Shown: positions 1-10,083 of the stretch, one piece after another
How the letters are laid out: the number at the start of each line of letters is the position of its first letter
How positions within the stretch are numbered: the first letter of the stretch is position 1
From: Paramoeba atlantica
Lineage: Eukaryota; Discosea
Assembly: GCA_977017575.1 (NCBI GenBank)
Contig: CDRNVI010000229.1
Span: 1-25,991, forward strand
Reading direction: 5' to 3'
DNA length: 25,991 bases
Position numbers and translations under genes: made by a program
Notes under the pieces: generated by a model
The model's input: the letters and a program-made list of their open reading frames with translations, nothing else
The model's database searches: none
What the model was told of the DNA's origin: nothing

Positions 1-959
<959 letters not shown>

Positions 960-1010
960 TATATACCTCTTATATTGTTAGACATAAATTAAAAAGCTGG
1001 GGAATGTTGA

Positions 1011-1214
1011 TCATACAATGTGATGTACAATAACTAAAACAAGTGCGCCGGCGATCATCATGGTTAAACCCATGCGGCGTAATGCCACATCGTTATAGTC
1101 ACTGAGTGTGCGTACCAATTTACGCCAGCATTCTGGACACAATGCCGGTAAAAAGCCTTCAAGGACCAACACCAATGCGATCACTGACCAAAAGAAATCC
1201 CAAAATGTTATCAC
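1011..1214 (-). CDS. yjeT: YjeT-like DUF2065 inner-membrane protein
   Basis: A small intact protein of 67 residues with two hydrophobic segments (about residues 5-24 and 48-66). It carries the family signature ALVLVLEGFLPALCPE followed by LRRMGL, as in E. coli YjeT. Function is unknown in the family. It lies between hflC and purA, exactly its place in E. coli. The start is GTG at 1214, which overlaps the TGA stop of hflC (GTGA), suggesting translational coupling. Identification rests on sequence pattern and gene order. Confidence 0.85.
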   Translation of the reverse strand: MITFWDFFWSVIALVLVLEGFLPALCPECWRKLVRTLSDYNDVALRRMGLTMMIAGALVLVIVHHIV

Positions 1215-2202
1215 GATATGTGCCTTACTAATTTATCCAGTCGTCTTTTAGCTTTGCCATTAGCATTATTAAAGTATTTGAAGAATTGACTGTCTGGATT
1301 GATGACGACGATGTCATTTTTATTATTAAAACTGCTGGTATAGGCTTGTGTACTGCGTAAGAATGCGTAAAATTCAGTGTCTTTAGAATACGCATCTGCA
1401 TAAATTTGCGTAGCGGTGGCATCACCTTCAGCACGCACTTTAGCCGCAGTGGCTTTAGCTTTCGCTAAGATCACCCGCACATTTGCATCGGCTTGAGCAC
1501 GCACTTTCTCAGCAACAGCTTGTCCACTGGCGCGGTGTTTAGCTGCTACTTGTTCACGCTCAGTAGCCATGCGTTGAAATACCGATGTGCTCACTGCTGT
1601 GGGTAAATCAATGCGTTTTCACCCGTACATCAACCACGTCCACACCTAACGTTGATGCACTTTTATTGGCTTCTTGCTGTAAGGTTGACATGATATCAAC
1701 CACGTTCAGCAGAAACGACTTCAGTAATCGTATGTAAACCAAATTGTGCGCGTAAACTATCATTGATTTTTTGTTGAATTAGGTTATCAGCACGGTTGGA
1801 ATTACCACCGGTTCTTGTGTAGTACAATGGCACATTCTGAATCCGCCATTTTGCGTAATAGTCGACGATTACGTATTTTTGCTCTGCAGTTAAAATACGC
1901 GATGATTTAGCATCTAAGGTTAGTAATCGACTGCTAAAAGCGATGTACGGTTTCAATAAATGGAATTTTGACATGCAACCCAGGTTGATAGATTTTTGCA
2001 TCAGCAAACAATTCTGGACTGATTGATTCGTCGTCCGTGTTATTGGTTGGTACCACTTTGGTATTACCAGATGTTGTTACAATCTTACCAAAGCGCAGAA
2101 TAATCGCACGTTGATCTTGACGCACGGTAATAATGTACTTGATAGTATAAACAAGAGTACAATAAACCCAATTAATATTGGCATTAGTTTGTTAGTGTTC
2201 AT
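1211..2202 (-). CDS. hflC: HflC, FtsH-protease modulator (SPFH/band 7), frame-broken
   Basis: HflC forms with HflK a large inner-membrane complex that encloses and restrains the FtsH protease. The start ATG at 2202 is preceded by GGAG seven bases upstream. The N-terminus has one membrane segment, then the motifs QDQRAIILRFGKIV, YQPGLHVKIPFIETV, DYYAKWRIQ and, near the C-terminus, the Ala-rich heptad-like stretch RMATEREQVAAKHRASG continuing to about 1,420. About 330 residues, the usual length. These parts lie in different frames, with breaks near 2,120, 1,970, 1,690 and 1,600. It lies 27 bases after hflK and overlaps yjeT by 4 bases. Family identity is firm. Confidence 0.93.
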
Positions 2203-2229
2203 GAGCGTTCTCCAACATGGCTGTCAGGA

Positions 2230-2526
2230 TTATACGTTTGTCCAACGTGTAGGTCGTGTTGAACGAGTTACATTACTATTGCTAGTACGCAAGGGCACAT
2301 TAACTTGATGGGTTTGTTGTGCTATCTCAGACAAACAATGCGTTTGTTTGTTTATTAGTATTATCGTTGCGCGGAGGTTGTTGCTGGATGATTTTATCTA
2401 AGGGTAAATACAACATATTGTTACTACCATGCACATCAACTAATACTTTCGTACTACGGTTTAACACAGTTTTGAATGGCATCTAAATACAAAACGTTCG
2501 CGGGTAATACCTGGTGCACGTAAACA
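2230..2526 (-). pseudogene. hflK: C-terminal remnant of HflK, cut at a breakpoint
   Basis: Only the last ~100 residues of HflK are present, beginning at RAPGITRER, the conserved stretch at the end of the SPFH/band-7 region, and continuing through STKVLVDVHGSNNMLYLPLD and a Gln-rich tail to a Thr/Arg-rich end (RSTRPTRW). A full HflK is about 400 residues. The remnant is itself frame-broken at least twice (near 2,475 and 2,340). Upstream of about 2,526, where the transmembrane and main SPFH regions should be, the sequence instead codes for a different protein on the other strand. The stop at 2230-2232 is 27 bases before the hflC start, the normal operon arrangement. The truncation may be a real rearrangement or an assembly join. 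Confidence 0.82.
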
Positions 2527-2784
2527 AATAGTAAGAGGGTTGCTGGTTTAAATGAAGAATACCACGATATTATCTACGAAAAGTTCGATAAAGAACAACG
2601 CATTGTCCCTCAAGTGGTTGAGTTGTATCGTAGCTATCAGCAACAGCCAGCTTATTTTGCTATTATGGTGTCACGTAATAGTGATGAGTTAAATAACATC
2701 ATTGCTATTTTCCCAACAGCACCAGTAAAACGGTTTGATGGGCGTAGAGGGGATACATTGCTTATTTTCAGCAATAAAATTTAA
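2524..2784 (+). pseudogene. C-terminal fragment of an unidentified plus-strand protein
   Basis: An open frame of 86 codons with no start codon at its left end; it opens after an in-frame TAA at 2521-2523. The peptide is soluble-looking and protein-like: EEYHDIIYEKFDKEQR, VVELYRSYQQQPAYFAIMV, then PVKRFDGRRGDTLLIF and a TAA at 2782-2784. I do not recognise the family. It is the only plus-strand coding stretch in the bacterial half, and its stop overlaps the stop of the convergent kinase gene by four bases. Its missing 5' end coincides with the missing 5' end of hflK, so the two were probably joined by one event near 2,525. Non-Met initiation of a short gene is possible but less likely. Confidence 0.55.
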
Positions 2785-3473
2785 TCATATTTATCTAGTG
2801 CTTGAGTAAACTGTGTCAATAGTGTTGAATTATATTGCCAGTTACGCAATAAGCGATTGCGATCTTTTAATCGTTTACGTTGTTTATTCCATTTTGGATG
2901 GTGCATGGCATCTAAATCAATTAAAAAAGTACGGTTTTTCTCATCAACTAACATGTTTGTACTTTTCATGTCACCGTGTACAAATCCATGCTGATGAATG
3001 GTTGCTAACATACGGGTAACGTCAGTCACAATCGATTGTTGTATTGCTAGTGGTTTTGTTGGCAATACGTTACACAACCAATCACCTTCGATATATTGGT
3101 TAATATAAATGCCGTTCTGCGTAATGGGCCATAACGTTGTTCAATATATGCAACTGGTGTTGGCGTGTTAATGCCCCACTGAATCAATCGATGAGCATTG
3201 TGCCAACTATACCAAGCACGTGAGCGTGACAATGCACGGCGTATACGGTGCCCAAGCCCTTTTAAATTATAACGTTTGACGACTAACAACTGATCTGCAC
3301 AACGTATTACTACGATAGTACAGACATTTTCTTGTTTTAGTACTTTCTATAACATCATTATGAAATGCACTATTCGGGTCATGTAGTAATTTTTGTAATG
3401 ATGGTGTGAGCATTGAGCGTTGGCACACCCAATGATAACGCCAGGTATGTTTTATTTGCCAATCATTTTGCAT
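2781..3473 (-). CDS. LPS core kinase, Kdo/WaaP family, frame-broken
   Basis: A protein-kinase-like enzyme expected to phosphorylate a Kdo or heptose residue of the LPS inner core on the cytoplasmic side of the membrane. From the N-terminus: WRYHWVCQRSML, DPNSAFHNDV, the STKTR strand, the ATP-binding Lys in VVKRYNLKG, SRAWYSWHNAHRL, WGINTPTPVAYIE, the catalytic loop FVHGDMKSTNMLV and the metal-binding IDLDAMH. About 230 residues, normal for the Kdo-kinase group (for example KdkA). Two frame breaks lie near 3,330 and 3,100. No clear Shine-Dalgarno precedes the ATG at 3473; a MITE-like element ends only 14 bases upstream and may have displaced it. It follows waaF on the same strand, fitting an LPS-core gene pair. 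The exact sugar acceptor is not decidable. Confidence 0.87.
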
Positions 3474-3487
3474 AGATATATTACAGC

Positions 3488-3669
3488 TATAGCTTTTCAG
3501 AAAAATAATTTGAATTATAACATTTCATCTTGCGCTCACCTAACTGCGTTGTTCATTCAAAAAATGCTCAAAATAGCCCAACTATTCCTCTGCTTTTTTT
3601 CAATCGCAACCCGTCTAGCTAAACCCAATCTGAACGTTAAAATCCAAATTATTTTTCTGAAAAGCTATA
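3488..3669. mobile_element. MITE-like element, 182 bp, 34-bp terminal inverted repeats
   Basis: The left end (3488-3521) and the reverse complement of the right end (3636-3669) match at 32 of 34 bases, beginning TATAGCTTTTCAG. The ~114-bp core has no convincing coding potential. The outer TA on each side could be a TA target-site duplication, as made by IS630/Tc1-mariner-type transposases, with the repeat proper then starting TAGCTTTTC. It fills almost the whole space between the waaF stop (3689) and the kinase start (3473). No transposase is in the window, so it would be non-autonomous. The element family is inferred, not recognised. Confidence 0.75.
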
Positions 3670-3688
3670 TTTAAATATAATTAATCTG

Positions 3689-4769
3689 TTACGATTTATT
3701 AATCACATGGATGGTGGCCACTTGTTTAGTACCATCTGTATTATGGTGTTGATTCACTGTATGCAACAATTCATCTAATCCGGTTAATACATAAGATGGT
3801 GTTAGATCGTTAAGACAGCGTAAGTGACCTAATGGACATGTGCGTTCAAAACACGGGCTGCATTCTAAGCCTAATGTTAGGATTTTAACGTGTTGTGCTA
3901 ATGGTGGAGTGAAACTAGGATCAGATGAGCCATATATCACAACCAGCGGTCGTTTTAATGCAGCGGCAACGTGCATTAACCCAGAATCATTGGTGACAAC
4001 CGCATCAGCTAACGATAATAAATCAACGGCCTCAGTTAATGTTGTTTTCCCACCTAAATCGTAACAATGTGCACCTATTTTATCAGCGATTTCGTTAGTA
4101 ATGGTAACATCGTTAGGCCCCCAAATAGCCATATGTCCCAACCTTTCTCAACATAGGCACGTCCAACAGTTGCCATGTAATCAGCAGGCCATTGTTTTGC
4201 TGGGCCATATTCTGCACCTGGACATAATGCCAGCACTGGGCGGTTACTTTTGTTAACGAGATGTTGTTGCGAGTTAATATTGGCTTGAGAGGGTATGGTT
4301 AATTGTGGAAATGGTAGCGGATCAGGTAAGTCATCTTGTTTATCTAAACCTAACGCGATAAAGCGTTCTACCATAAAGGGCAATGCAGTTTTGTCTAAGC
4401 GGCGTAGATCGTTTAGTAATCCATAACGCATTTCACCGCACCAACCTGTTCTAATTGGGATCTTTGCCCATAATGGTATCAACGCTGATTTAAACGAGTT
4501 GGGTAATACAATAGCTTGCTGGTATTTTTCTTGACGTAAACTACGTGCTAACTGATAACGTTTTAATAATGCTAATTGACCATGTCCAATCGCATTGGAA
4601 TAAAACGACGTACCTCAGGCATGTGAGTAACAATAGGGCCACTGGCTTTGGGCGCTAATACATCGATAATAACACCTGGATAACGTTTACTGAGTAATTG
4701 ATACACACTGTGTGACATGATCATGTCACCTACCCAGGATGGCCCAATAATTAGAATTTTATTAATCAT
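3689..4769 (-). CDS. waaF: ADP-heptose:LPS heptosyltransferase II, frame-broken
   Basis: Transfers the second L-glycero-D-manno-heptose onto heptose I of the LPS inner core, at the cytoplasmic face of the inner membrane. The N-terminal Rossmann motif ILIIGPSWVGDMIMS is followed by YPGVIIDVLAPKASGP, MPEVRRFIPM, PNSFKS, RTGWCGEMRYGLLND, CPGAEYGPAKQWP, TNDSGLMHVAAAL and the Cys-rich ECSPCFERTCPLGH. About 360 residues, typical of the GT9 family. I prefer the ATG at 4769 (MINKILIIGPSW) to the one at 4787, because it matches the family start and overlaps the stop of the upstream zinc-finger gene (ATGATTAA). Frame breaks lie near 4,580 and 4,140. Family identity is secure; subfamily is supported by the CSPC...CPLGH motif. 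Confidence 0.93.
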
Positions 4770-4973
4770 GTTTATCTGTGGTTTCATCGTTAATTAAGGT
4801 AAATTGTGCGCCACAATATGGACAAACTGCTGTGCCTGTGGCTTCGATAGGTAAAAATACCCGTGGATGGGCATTCCATAATGGCATTGTGCAGTTGGGC
4901 ATGATAATGGTAACGATTGCGATGTGATCTGATATGTTTGTGCTGCACATGCTGCTTGTTTTAACTCTGCCAT
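4762..4973 (-). CDS. Small zf-CHCC zinc-finger protein, frame-broken
   Basis: About 70 residues. It contains CPT...MPLWNAHPRVFLPIE...GTAVCPYCGAQF, the Cys/His/Cys-Cys pattern of the zf-CHCC family (related to the mitochondrial complex I subunit NDUFS6). Function in bacteria is not established. The ATG at 4973 has AAGGA about seven bases upstream, supporting this start. The two halves of the motif are in different frames, joined near 4,885. Its stop overlaps the waaF start by 8 bases. Homologues often sit beside waaF or ilvE in Gammaproteobacteria, which agrees with this location. Confidence 0.78.
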
Positions 4974-5106
4974 GGTGACGATCCTTCTGGTCAAATATTG
5001 CCAATCTTTAAAAATCAGCCGATTTTAGCGTAGATCGTTGGGTATATGCAATTTGAGAAATATTGCTAATATTATTAACCTATTGAAAGAATGTGATTTA
5101 TATCTT

Positions 5107-7964
5107 TCAGTTACCTATCCAATCAAGCCATTGTGCCTTAACGGCTGTGATATGTGGCTGTAAATCGGCGAGATCAGCAGTAATTGGATGTTGAGTCAAA
5201 CTGTGCTGATGTAATAATTTGCGATAACAACAGTAGGCATCCATTAGTATATGTGCGCGTTCATCAGTTAATTTGCCAGCGCGTTGTAGGCAAGCAAGTA
5301 GTCGCATATTATCAGTGTATGCAACTAATTCTGGATGAGCATGAGCCCAACGTAATACGGCATATTGTACTAGAAATTCAATATCGGTTAATCCACCCGG
5401 ACCACGCTTTAGCATAGATACTGGATCAGTTGTTGTTGTCTGAGATAACTTTGATCGCATATCAAGAATATCCTGACGTAATGAATTATGGTCACGTTGT
5501 AAGGTTAATATTGTACGACGCAATTGCCAGAATTGTTTAGCTAATTGCGGATCACCATACACTGGGCGGGCACGCACTAATGCTTGGTGTTCCCATGTCC
5601 ATGCGGTTTGTTGTTGATAATTAGCAAAAGTAGTTAATGTATTATGTAATAATCCTGCTTTGCCAGCAGGACGTAAACGGGTATCAATTGTATATAGTAC
5701 GCCTGTATTGGTGCGAACGTTTAATGTGTTTAGCAAGCGTTGTGCTAAGCGTGTATAAAAAAGAGAGTTGCTAATCGGTTGTGTACCGTTAGTGTATTGT
5801 TGTTCATCAACAGACGCATGCAAGAAAACCAAATCTAAATCCGATGTATAACTTAACTCAATCCCCCCTAGTTTTCCATATGCAATAATTAGCAAACCAT
5901 CATCAATCGGTTTGCCGTGTGTATCTATTGGATAACCGTGGCGAGTAATTAATTGTTGCTTAACCAGTGTTACGGTTGCATGTAGAATTGCTGTGGCTAG
6001 ATTGGTTAAATAGTCGCTGACACGCATCAATGGCAGTTTATCCATTAAGTCAGACGCAGCAACTCGCAAATTATGCGAGTGTTTGAAATGACGTAAATGT
6101 TCTATTTGTTCTTCAGGATCATCGCGTAGCTTAATTTGTTGATTGAGCGAATCTGTTAGCATCGCAACAGTGGGTACAATTTGTTTATTAAAAGGTGCTA
6201 ATAATTCGTCTAGTACAACTGGATAGTTAGCTAGCTGTTTAGCTATCCATTCGCTTTGTGCGATTAATTCAATGAGACGTGATAGCATCATTGGATTTTC
6301 AATGAGTAGTGCTATGTATGCACTGCGTTGTATGATTGCTTCTAATAAACGTATAGTTCGAACTAAAGTTTGTGATGGATCGGATGTATTTGTTACTTTC
6401 CATTAATAAGATAGGCATTAATTTGTTGATACGGCTGCGTGCCAACGTGCTCAGTTTACGGAAACGATAACTGCCTCTAAATGTTGCTAGAAGTTGACTA
6501 ATATGTTGAGGATTACTAAATCCAATTCGGATTAATATGTCGTATTGTTCAGTATGTTCTAGCCAAATTGCTTGTAATGCATCGTGAATGTGTTGATGTT
6601 GATCGTGAGAGAAATGTTGAGGCTGATTGCCAATCATATGTTTAAAGTGTTCGATCACATATTGTTGATGGTAATGCAACTGTTCAATGAGCTGCGACCA
6701 TTGATCAAATCCACAATATAAACAGATTCTAAATTGAATAATTGGATCGCTAGGTAATGTATGTGTTTGTTGGTCGTTGACTGCTTGCAACGCATTTTCG
6801 ACACGACGCAAAAATTGGTATGCTTGCCATAATTGTTTGACAGCTAATTTAGGCAAGCATTTTGTTTTAACTAATAGTGGCATAACATTAATGAGATTTG
6901 TTGATTGCAAACGTGGGTCTTTTGCAGCGCGGATAATTTGAAAAGCTTGAACAATAAATTCAATTTCTCGAATACCACCTTTACCTAATTTAATATGTTG
7001 CTGTAAGTTTTGACTACGTGCTTCTCGATCAATTTGTTGTTTTATTGCACGCAATCCGTCTAAAAATGCTGTAATCGATATAACGTCTATATACAAACCT
7101 ACGCAACATAGTTTCTAGGTGTTGTGCATGATATCCGTGTCCACTAATGACTCGTGCCTTAACGAGTGCGTAACGCTCCCAATCACGACCGTGTTCTTGA
7201 TAATAGGCAAGTAAACTCGGAATACTATTGACTAAAGGGCCGCTGCTACCAAAAGGTCGCAAACGCATATCAACACGATACACAAAGCCATCTTGGGTGG
7301 TTTCACTGAGTACTTTAGTCAGTGTCTGTGCTAATCGATTAAAAAATAATTCTAATGTAATCGATTGATTGGCATGTGTGACATCACCTTGGTGCGCATA
7401 TAAGAATTGCAAATCAACATCAGACGACAGATTTAATTTCTATCCACCTAGCTTCCCAAGACTGAGTACAATTAACTGCATTGGTTCACCTTGTTTATCG
7501 TACGGTGTTCCGTATTGATTACACTGCCATGAATATAATTGCTGCAGTGCGACATCAATACAGACTTCGGCGAGTGCAGATAATTGCTGCAGCGTTTGGC
7601 TTATATTATCTACCTGTGTGATCTCACGCCAAATTAAACGCACTAATTCACCTTGACGAAATAAACGTAATTGATGCATTAATTCATTGAGTGTGTTGAT
7701 TATCCCTGAGTGGGTTTGCCAACGATTTAAATAATCTGATTGGGTAAACCGCTTTTTGATATCACCTTGGTCGAACAATGTGGTTAATAACGTAGGTTGA
7801 CGTACCAACGTTTTTGCAACAAATTCACTAGCGGCACAAACACGTGCTAATGATTGCCGGCATTGTGATTTGTTGGGGATGTCTGTTATCTGTTGATAGT
7901 AATTTTGAACATTTGCTGATAGTTCAGCCGGCCAGTTATCCGGTAGTGGTAATAATATATCCAT
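5107..7964 (-). CDS. glnE: Bifunctional glutamine synthetase adenylyltransferase/adenylyl-removing enzyme, interrupted
   Basis: GlnE switches glutamine synthetase off by attaching AMP and on again by phosphorolysis, under control of PII. The span of about 952 codons matches E. coli GlnE (946). The N-terminal (AR) half has GKLGG then LNLSSDVDLQFLY, the nucleotidyltransferase metal-binding motif, followed by RVDMRLRPFGSSGPLVNS and GKGGIREIEFIVQ. The C-terminal (AT) half repeats the fold: AYGKLGGIELSYTSDLDLVF, TRLRPAGKAGLL and KRGPGGLTDIEFLVQ. The ATG at 7964 has AGGA six bases upstream. One in-frame TAG (7440-7442) falls between GG and LNLSSD in the first active-site loop, and frames change near 7,090 and 6,410. 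Either a decayed gene or sequencing errors; the rest is well conserved. Confidence 0.95.
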
Positions 7965-8050
7965 CTTTTTCCTAGCACGTCCCTACATTTAGCTGCATAA
8001 GTGGTAATATTCCAGTATTGGCAGGCTGTAAGTGATTTATTTTTACTATT

Positions 8051-8093
8051 TTACCTTGAAAATTGTAAGGTGTAGTTACAATTTTCAAGGTAA
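8051..8093. repeat. Perfect 18-bp inverted repeat (hairpin) at the end of the YqfO-like gene
   Basis: Arms 8051-8068 and 8076-8093 are perfect reverse complements (TTACCTTGAAAATTGTAA) around a 7-base loop. There is no T run after it on either strand, so it is not a textbook intrinsic terminator. It supplies the last codons and the TAA of the upstream minus-strand ORF and precedes glnE by about 87 bases. A role as RNA end-protector, attenuator or extragenic palindrome is possible. Confidence 0.8.
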
Positions 8094-8443
8094 CAATGTG
8101 CGTAGGGGTTAATGTTAGTTTTCGCATACAGGCTTATGTTCGCATTGGCCACAAAACCATAAGCTGGTTCTTCATAGGGGTGCGCTTTACGTAATGCAAT
8201 GATGACATCATCAACAATATGATCACCACACACCATTTCTACTTTATATTCGGTGACTTTTTCTAATGTGTCTTGTTTACCTATGTGGGGTTTACTGCCT
8301 GCTAATGGACGAAATTGTCCAGTGCCTTGGGTTTGCCAACAGGTACAATCATAATCACCAAGCTGGCCTGCACCAACAGCGAATAGGGCTTGTTTTACAA
8401 CTTCAACGTGGGTATCAGGCACATAAACGTAAAGATGATACAT
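8051..8443 (-). CDS. YqfO/NIF3-like small protein
   Basis: Related to the C-terminal/inserted domain of NIF3-YqfO proteins, found as a ~100-residue stand-alone protein in many Gammaproteobacteria; molecular role unknown. Visible signatures: MYHLYVYVPDTHVE, AVGAGQLGDYDCTCWQTQG, GQFRPLAGSKPHIG, the VEMVC strand and the hallmark AHPYEEPAYGF near residues 88-98. GGAG sits eight bases upstream of the ATG at 8443. The gene starts four bases after recJ stops, so the two are probably co-transcribed. At 130 residues it is about 25 longer than usual: the tail is encoded partly by a perfect hairpin (8051-8093). A frame break after PAYGF, with an earlier natural stop, would explain the odd tail. Confidence 0.82.
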   Translation of the reverse strand: MYHLYVYVPDTHVEVVKQALFAVGAGQLGDYDCTCWQTQGTGQFRPLAGSKPHIGKQDTLEKVTEYKVEMVCGDHIVDDVIIALRKAHPYEEPAYGFVANANISLYAKTNINPYAHCYLENCNYTLQFSR

Positions 8444-8446
8444 AGA

Positions 8447-9478
8447 TTATTCTCCTGATGATTGGATAGGTTGTATATACTCAATAATCAATTGCACAGT
8501 TTGATTGCCGCGGAACTCATTGAGATCCAATCGATAAGCAATATGGATGCATTGTGATAATTGTGGTTGATAATCTAATTTATCTACATTAAATAATAAT
8601 GCTTCTACTGCCTTTTCATCTTCTTTAGTGTCACTCAATAACAACTTTAAGTGGTTTTTTCCTAATGTTTGGTAATCCATGACATAAAACTTACCATCGA
8701 ATAATGGTTCTGGAAATTGTTGTCCCCAAGGGCCACCATTGCGTATTTGTTTAGCAAAGGATATTGAAAAGTAGTTAGTAGACAGTTCACCATCACTATC
8801 GATTTGGCATTGCAGTTGTGATGGTTGTAGATGCTGTGCTAATACATCTTCAAAGATATGTTTAAAACGAATAAAGTTATCTTGCTTGATAGATAAACCA
8901 GCTGCCATTGCATGTCCGCCAAATGTTAACAGCAGATCAGGATGTGCGGTGGCAATATCACTTAAACAATCACGCATATGTAAATTTGCAATCGAACGAG
9001 CTGATCCTTTTAATTCATCATCACTGGTTTTGGCAAACGCAATTACCGGGCGATGAAAACGATCTTTTAATCGAGAAGCTACAATGCCAATAACACCTTG
9101 ATGCCAACTTGGATCATATAGACATAAACCAGCTGGCATATTAGTTTGTTGGGTATTGATATCGATTGTAGCTAATGCATCCAATGCTTGTTGTTGCATA
9201 GTAGTTTCGATCACTTTGCGTTGTTGATTTAATTGATCTAAACGTGCGGCTAATTGTCGTGCCTGCAATAGTGATTCTGTTAGCAAGCATTGAATACCAA
9301 TCGACATATCTTCTAGGCGACCAGCTGCATTTAACCTGGGGCCTACTGCAAAACCAAGATCAGCACTAACAATGCGACGGAAATCACGTTTGGCAATTGC
9401 TAATAATGCATTAATGCCAGGACGGGCAAGCCCTTGGCGGATACGTTGCAATCCATGATGCACTAAAATGCGGTTAAC
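8447..9478 (-). CDS. recJ: Single-strand-specific 5'-3' exonuclease RecJ, C-terminal 60%, cut at the junction
   Basis: RecJ degrades single-stranded DNA 5' to 3' in recombination and mismatch repair. The unbroken 344 codons cover the region from NRILVHHGLQRIRQG to the end and align with the E. coli protein motif by motif: FAVGPRLNAAGRLEDMS, YDPSWHQGVIGIVASRLKDR, RPVIAFAKT, GSARSIANLHMRDCL, FGGHAMAAGLS (DHHA1 domain), GPWGQQFPEPLFDG and LNEFRGN. The N-terminal DHH catalytic domain is absent: homology stops at about 9,478 where mitochondrial sequence begins. E. coli RecJ is 577 residues. No frame break is present, unlike most other genes here. Confidence 0.96.
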   Translation of the reverse strand, partial: VNRILVHHGLQRIRQGLARPGINALLAIAKRDFRRIVSADLGFAVGPRLNAAGRLEDMSIGIQCLLTESLLQARQLAARLDQLNQQRKVIETTMQQQALDALATIDINTQQTNMPAGLCLYDPSWHQGVIGIVASRLKDRFHRPVIAFAKTSDDELKGSARSIANLHMRDCLSDIATAHPDLLLTFGGHAMAAGLSIKQDNFIRFKHIFEDVLAQHLQPSQLQCQIDSDGELSTNYFSISFAKQIRNGGPWGQQFPEPLFDGKFYVMDYQTLGKNHLKLLLSDTKEDEKAVEALLFNVDKLDYQPQLSQCIHIAYRLDLNEFRGNQTVQLIIEYIQPIQSSGE

Positions 9479-9495
9479 ATTATTATTTAAACAAA
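9474..9495. other. Junction between bacterial and mitochondrial sequence
   Basis: Left of about 9,478 the minus strand still matches RecJ codon by codon (N-R-I-L-V). Right of it the sequence becomes almost pure A and T, and the RecJ frame gives only Asn/Leu/Phe/Lys low-complexity translation. GC content, code (UGA=Trp), coding strand and gene content all change here. No insertion-sequence end or repeat is seen at the point. Most likely an assembly or library chimera. Confidence 0.9.
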
Positions 9496-9549
9496 TGAAA
9501 AAAAAATTAAAAATTTTATTTAAAAAAGGTTTATTTAAAAAAAAGTAGT

Positions 9550-9870
9550 ATGTATTTTTTTAGAAGAACATTATTAGTAGAATATCCTAAATGATCATTA
9601 ATAAAAGAAAATTATTTTAAACGTAATGAAGATAATATAATGTCGTATTTATCAAAATATATACATTTTAAAATTTATAATATATATAGAAAAATATATA
9701 ATATTGATTTATTATTTTTAAAACGAATTAATCAATATAAAAATTTTAGTAAACTAAATTATTCAAAAATTTTAATTAATATTAGAAGTAATTTGTTACA
9801 ATATTTTTATAACAAAAATAAGACTTTCAAAGTTTTATTAAAAATAAAGTTTACTATAATAAATTTTTAG
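9550..9870 (+). CDS. Unidentified mitochondrial ORF, 106 codons (UGA=Trp)
   Basis: With UGA as Trp the frame opens at ATG 9550 (MYFFRRTLLVEYPKWSL) and runs to TAG at 9868-9870. The product is very rich in Ile, Asn, Lys and Tyr, basic and mostly not membrane-like, which is the look of a fast-evolving mitochondrial ribosomal protein, but no family motif could be recognised. It could continue after a frame break into the open frame at 9822-10064, which overlaps it. A 17-codon frame at 9495-9548 (MKKKLKILFKKGL) just upstream may be a separate peptide or chance. Confidence 0.45.
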
Positions 9871-10064
9871 TAAAAAATGTATCAATAAAAAATTATATAT
9901 TATTTAATAATATTAATGATTATACTAATAATTATAAAAATATAAATAATTTGAAATATAATAATTCTATATATAGTTATTATAAATATTTTTTAAAATT
10001 AGTATTATTTAATAATTTGATTTTAAAAAATAATTATACTAAAAAAATAAAATTGTGATATTAG
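9822..10064 (+). CDS. Open frame overlapping the previous ORF; possible continuation
   Basis: About 80 open codons in another plus frame, without an ATG, ending in TAG at 10062-10064. Composition (Asn, Tyr, Lys, Leu, Ile) resembles the ORF at 9550-9870. Since one-base breaks occur in several mitochondrial genes here, the two may be one protein of about 170 residues. In DNA this AT-rich, long open frames also arise by chance, as few stop-containing codons are excluded; support is therefore weak. Confidence 0.3.
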
Positions 10065-10083
10065 TTTATTTATTACTAAATTT

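Noticed and set aside
2111-2308. 65-codon plus-strand ORF over the hflC start
   Set aside because: It is antisense to the hflK end and the hflC N-terminus, both clearly coding on the minus strand.
3420-3674. 84-codon plus-strand ORF across the MITE-like element
   Set aside because: It runs through both inverted repeats, overlaps the 5' end of the kinase gene on the other strand and has no recognisable motif; a chance frame.
5081-5112. Hairpin TGAAAGA/TCTTTCA at the end of glnE as a terminator
   Set aside because: Only 7 bp with a 12-base loop and no following T run; too weak to call.
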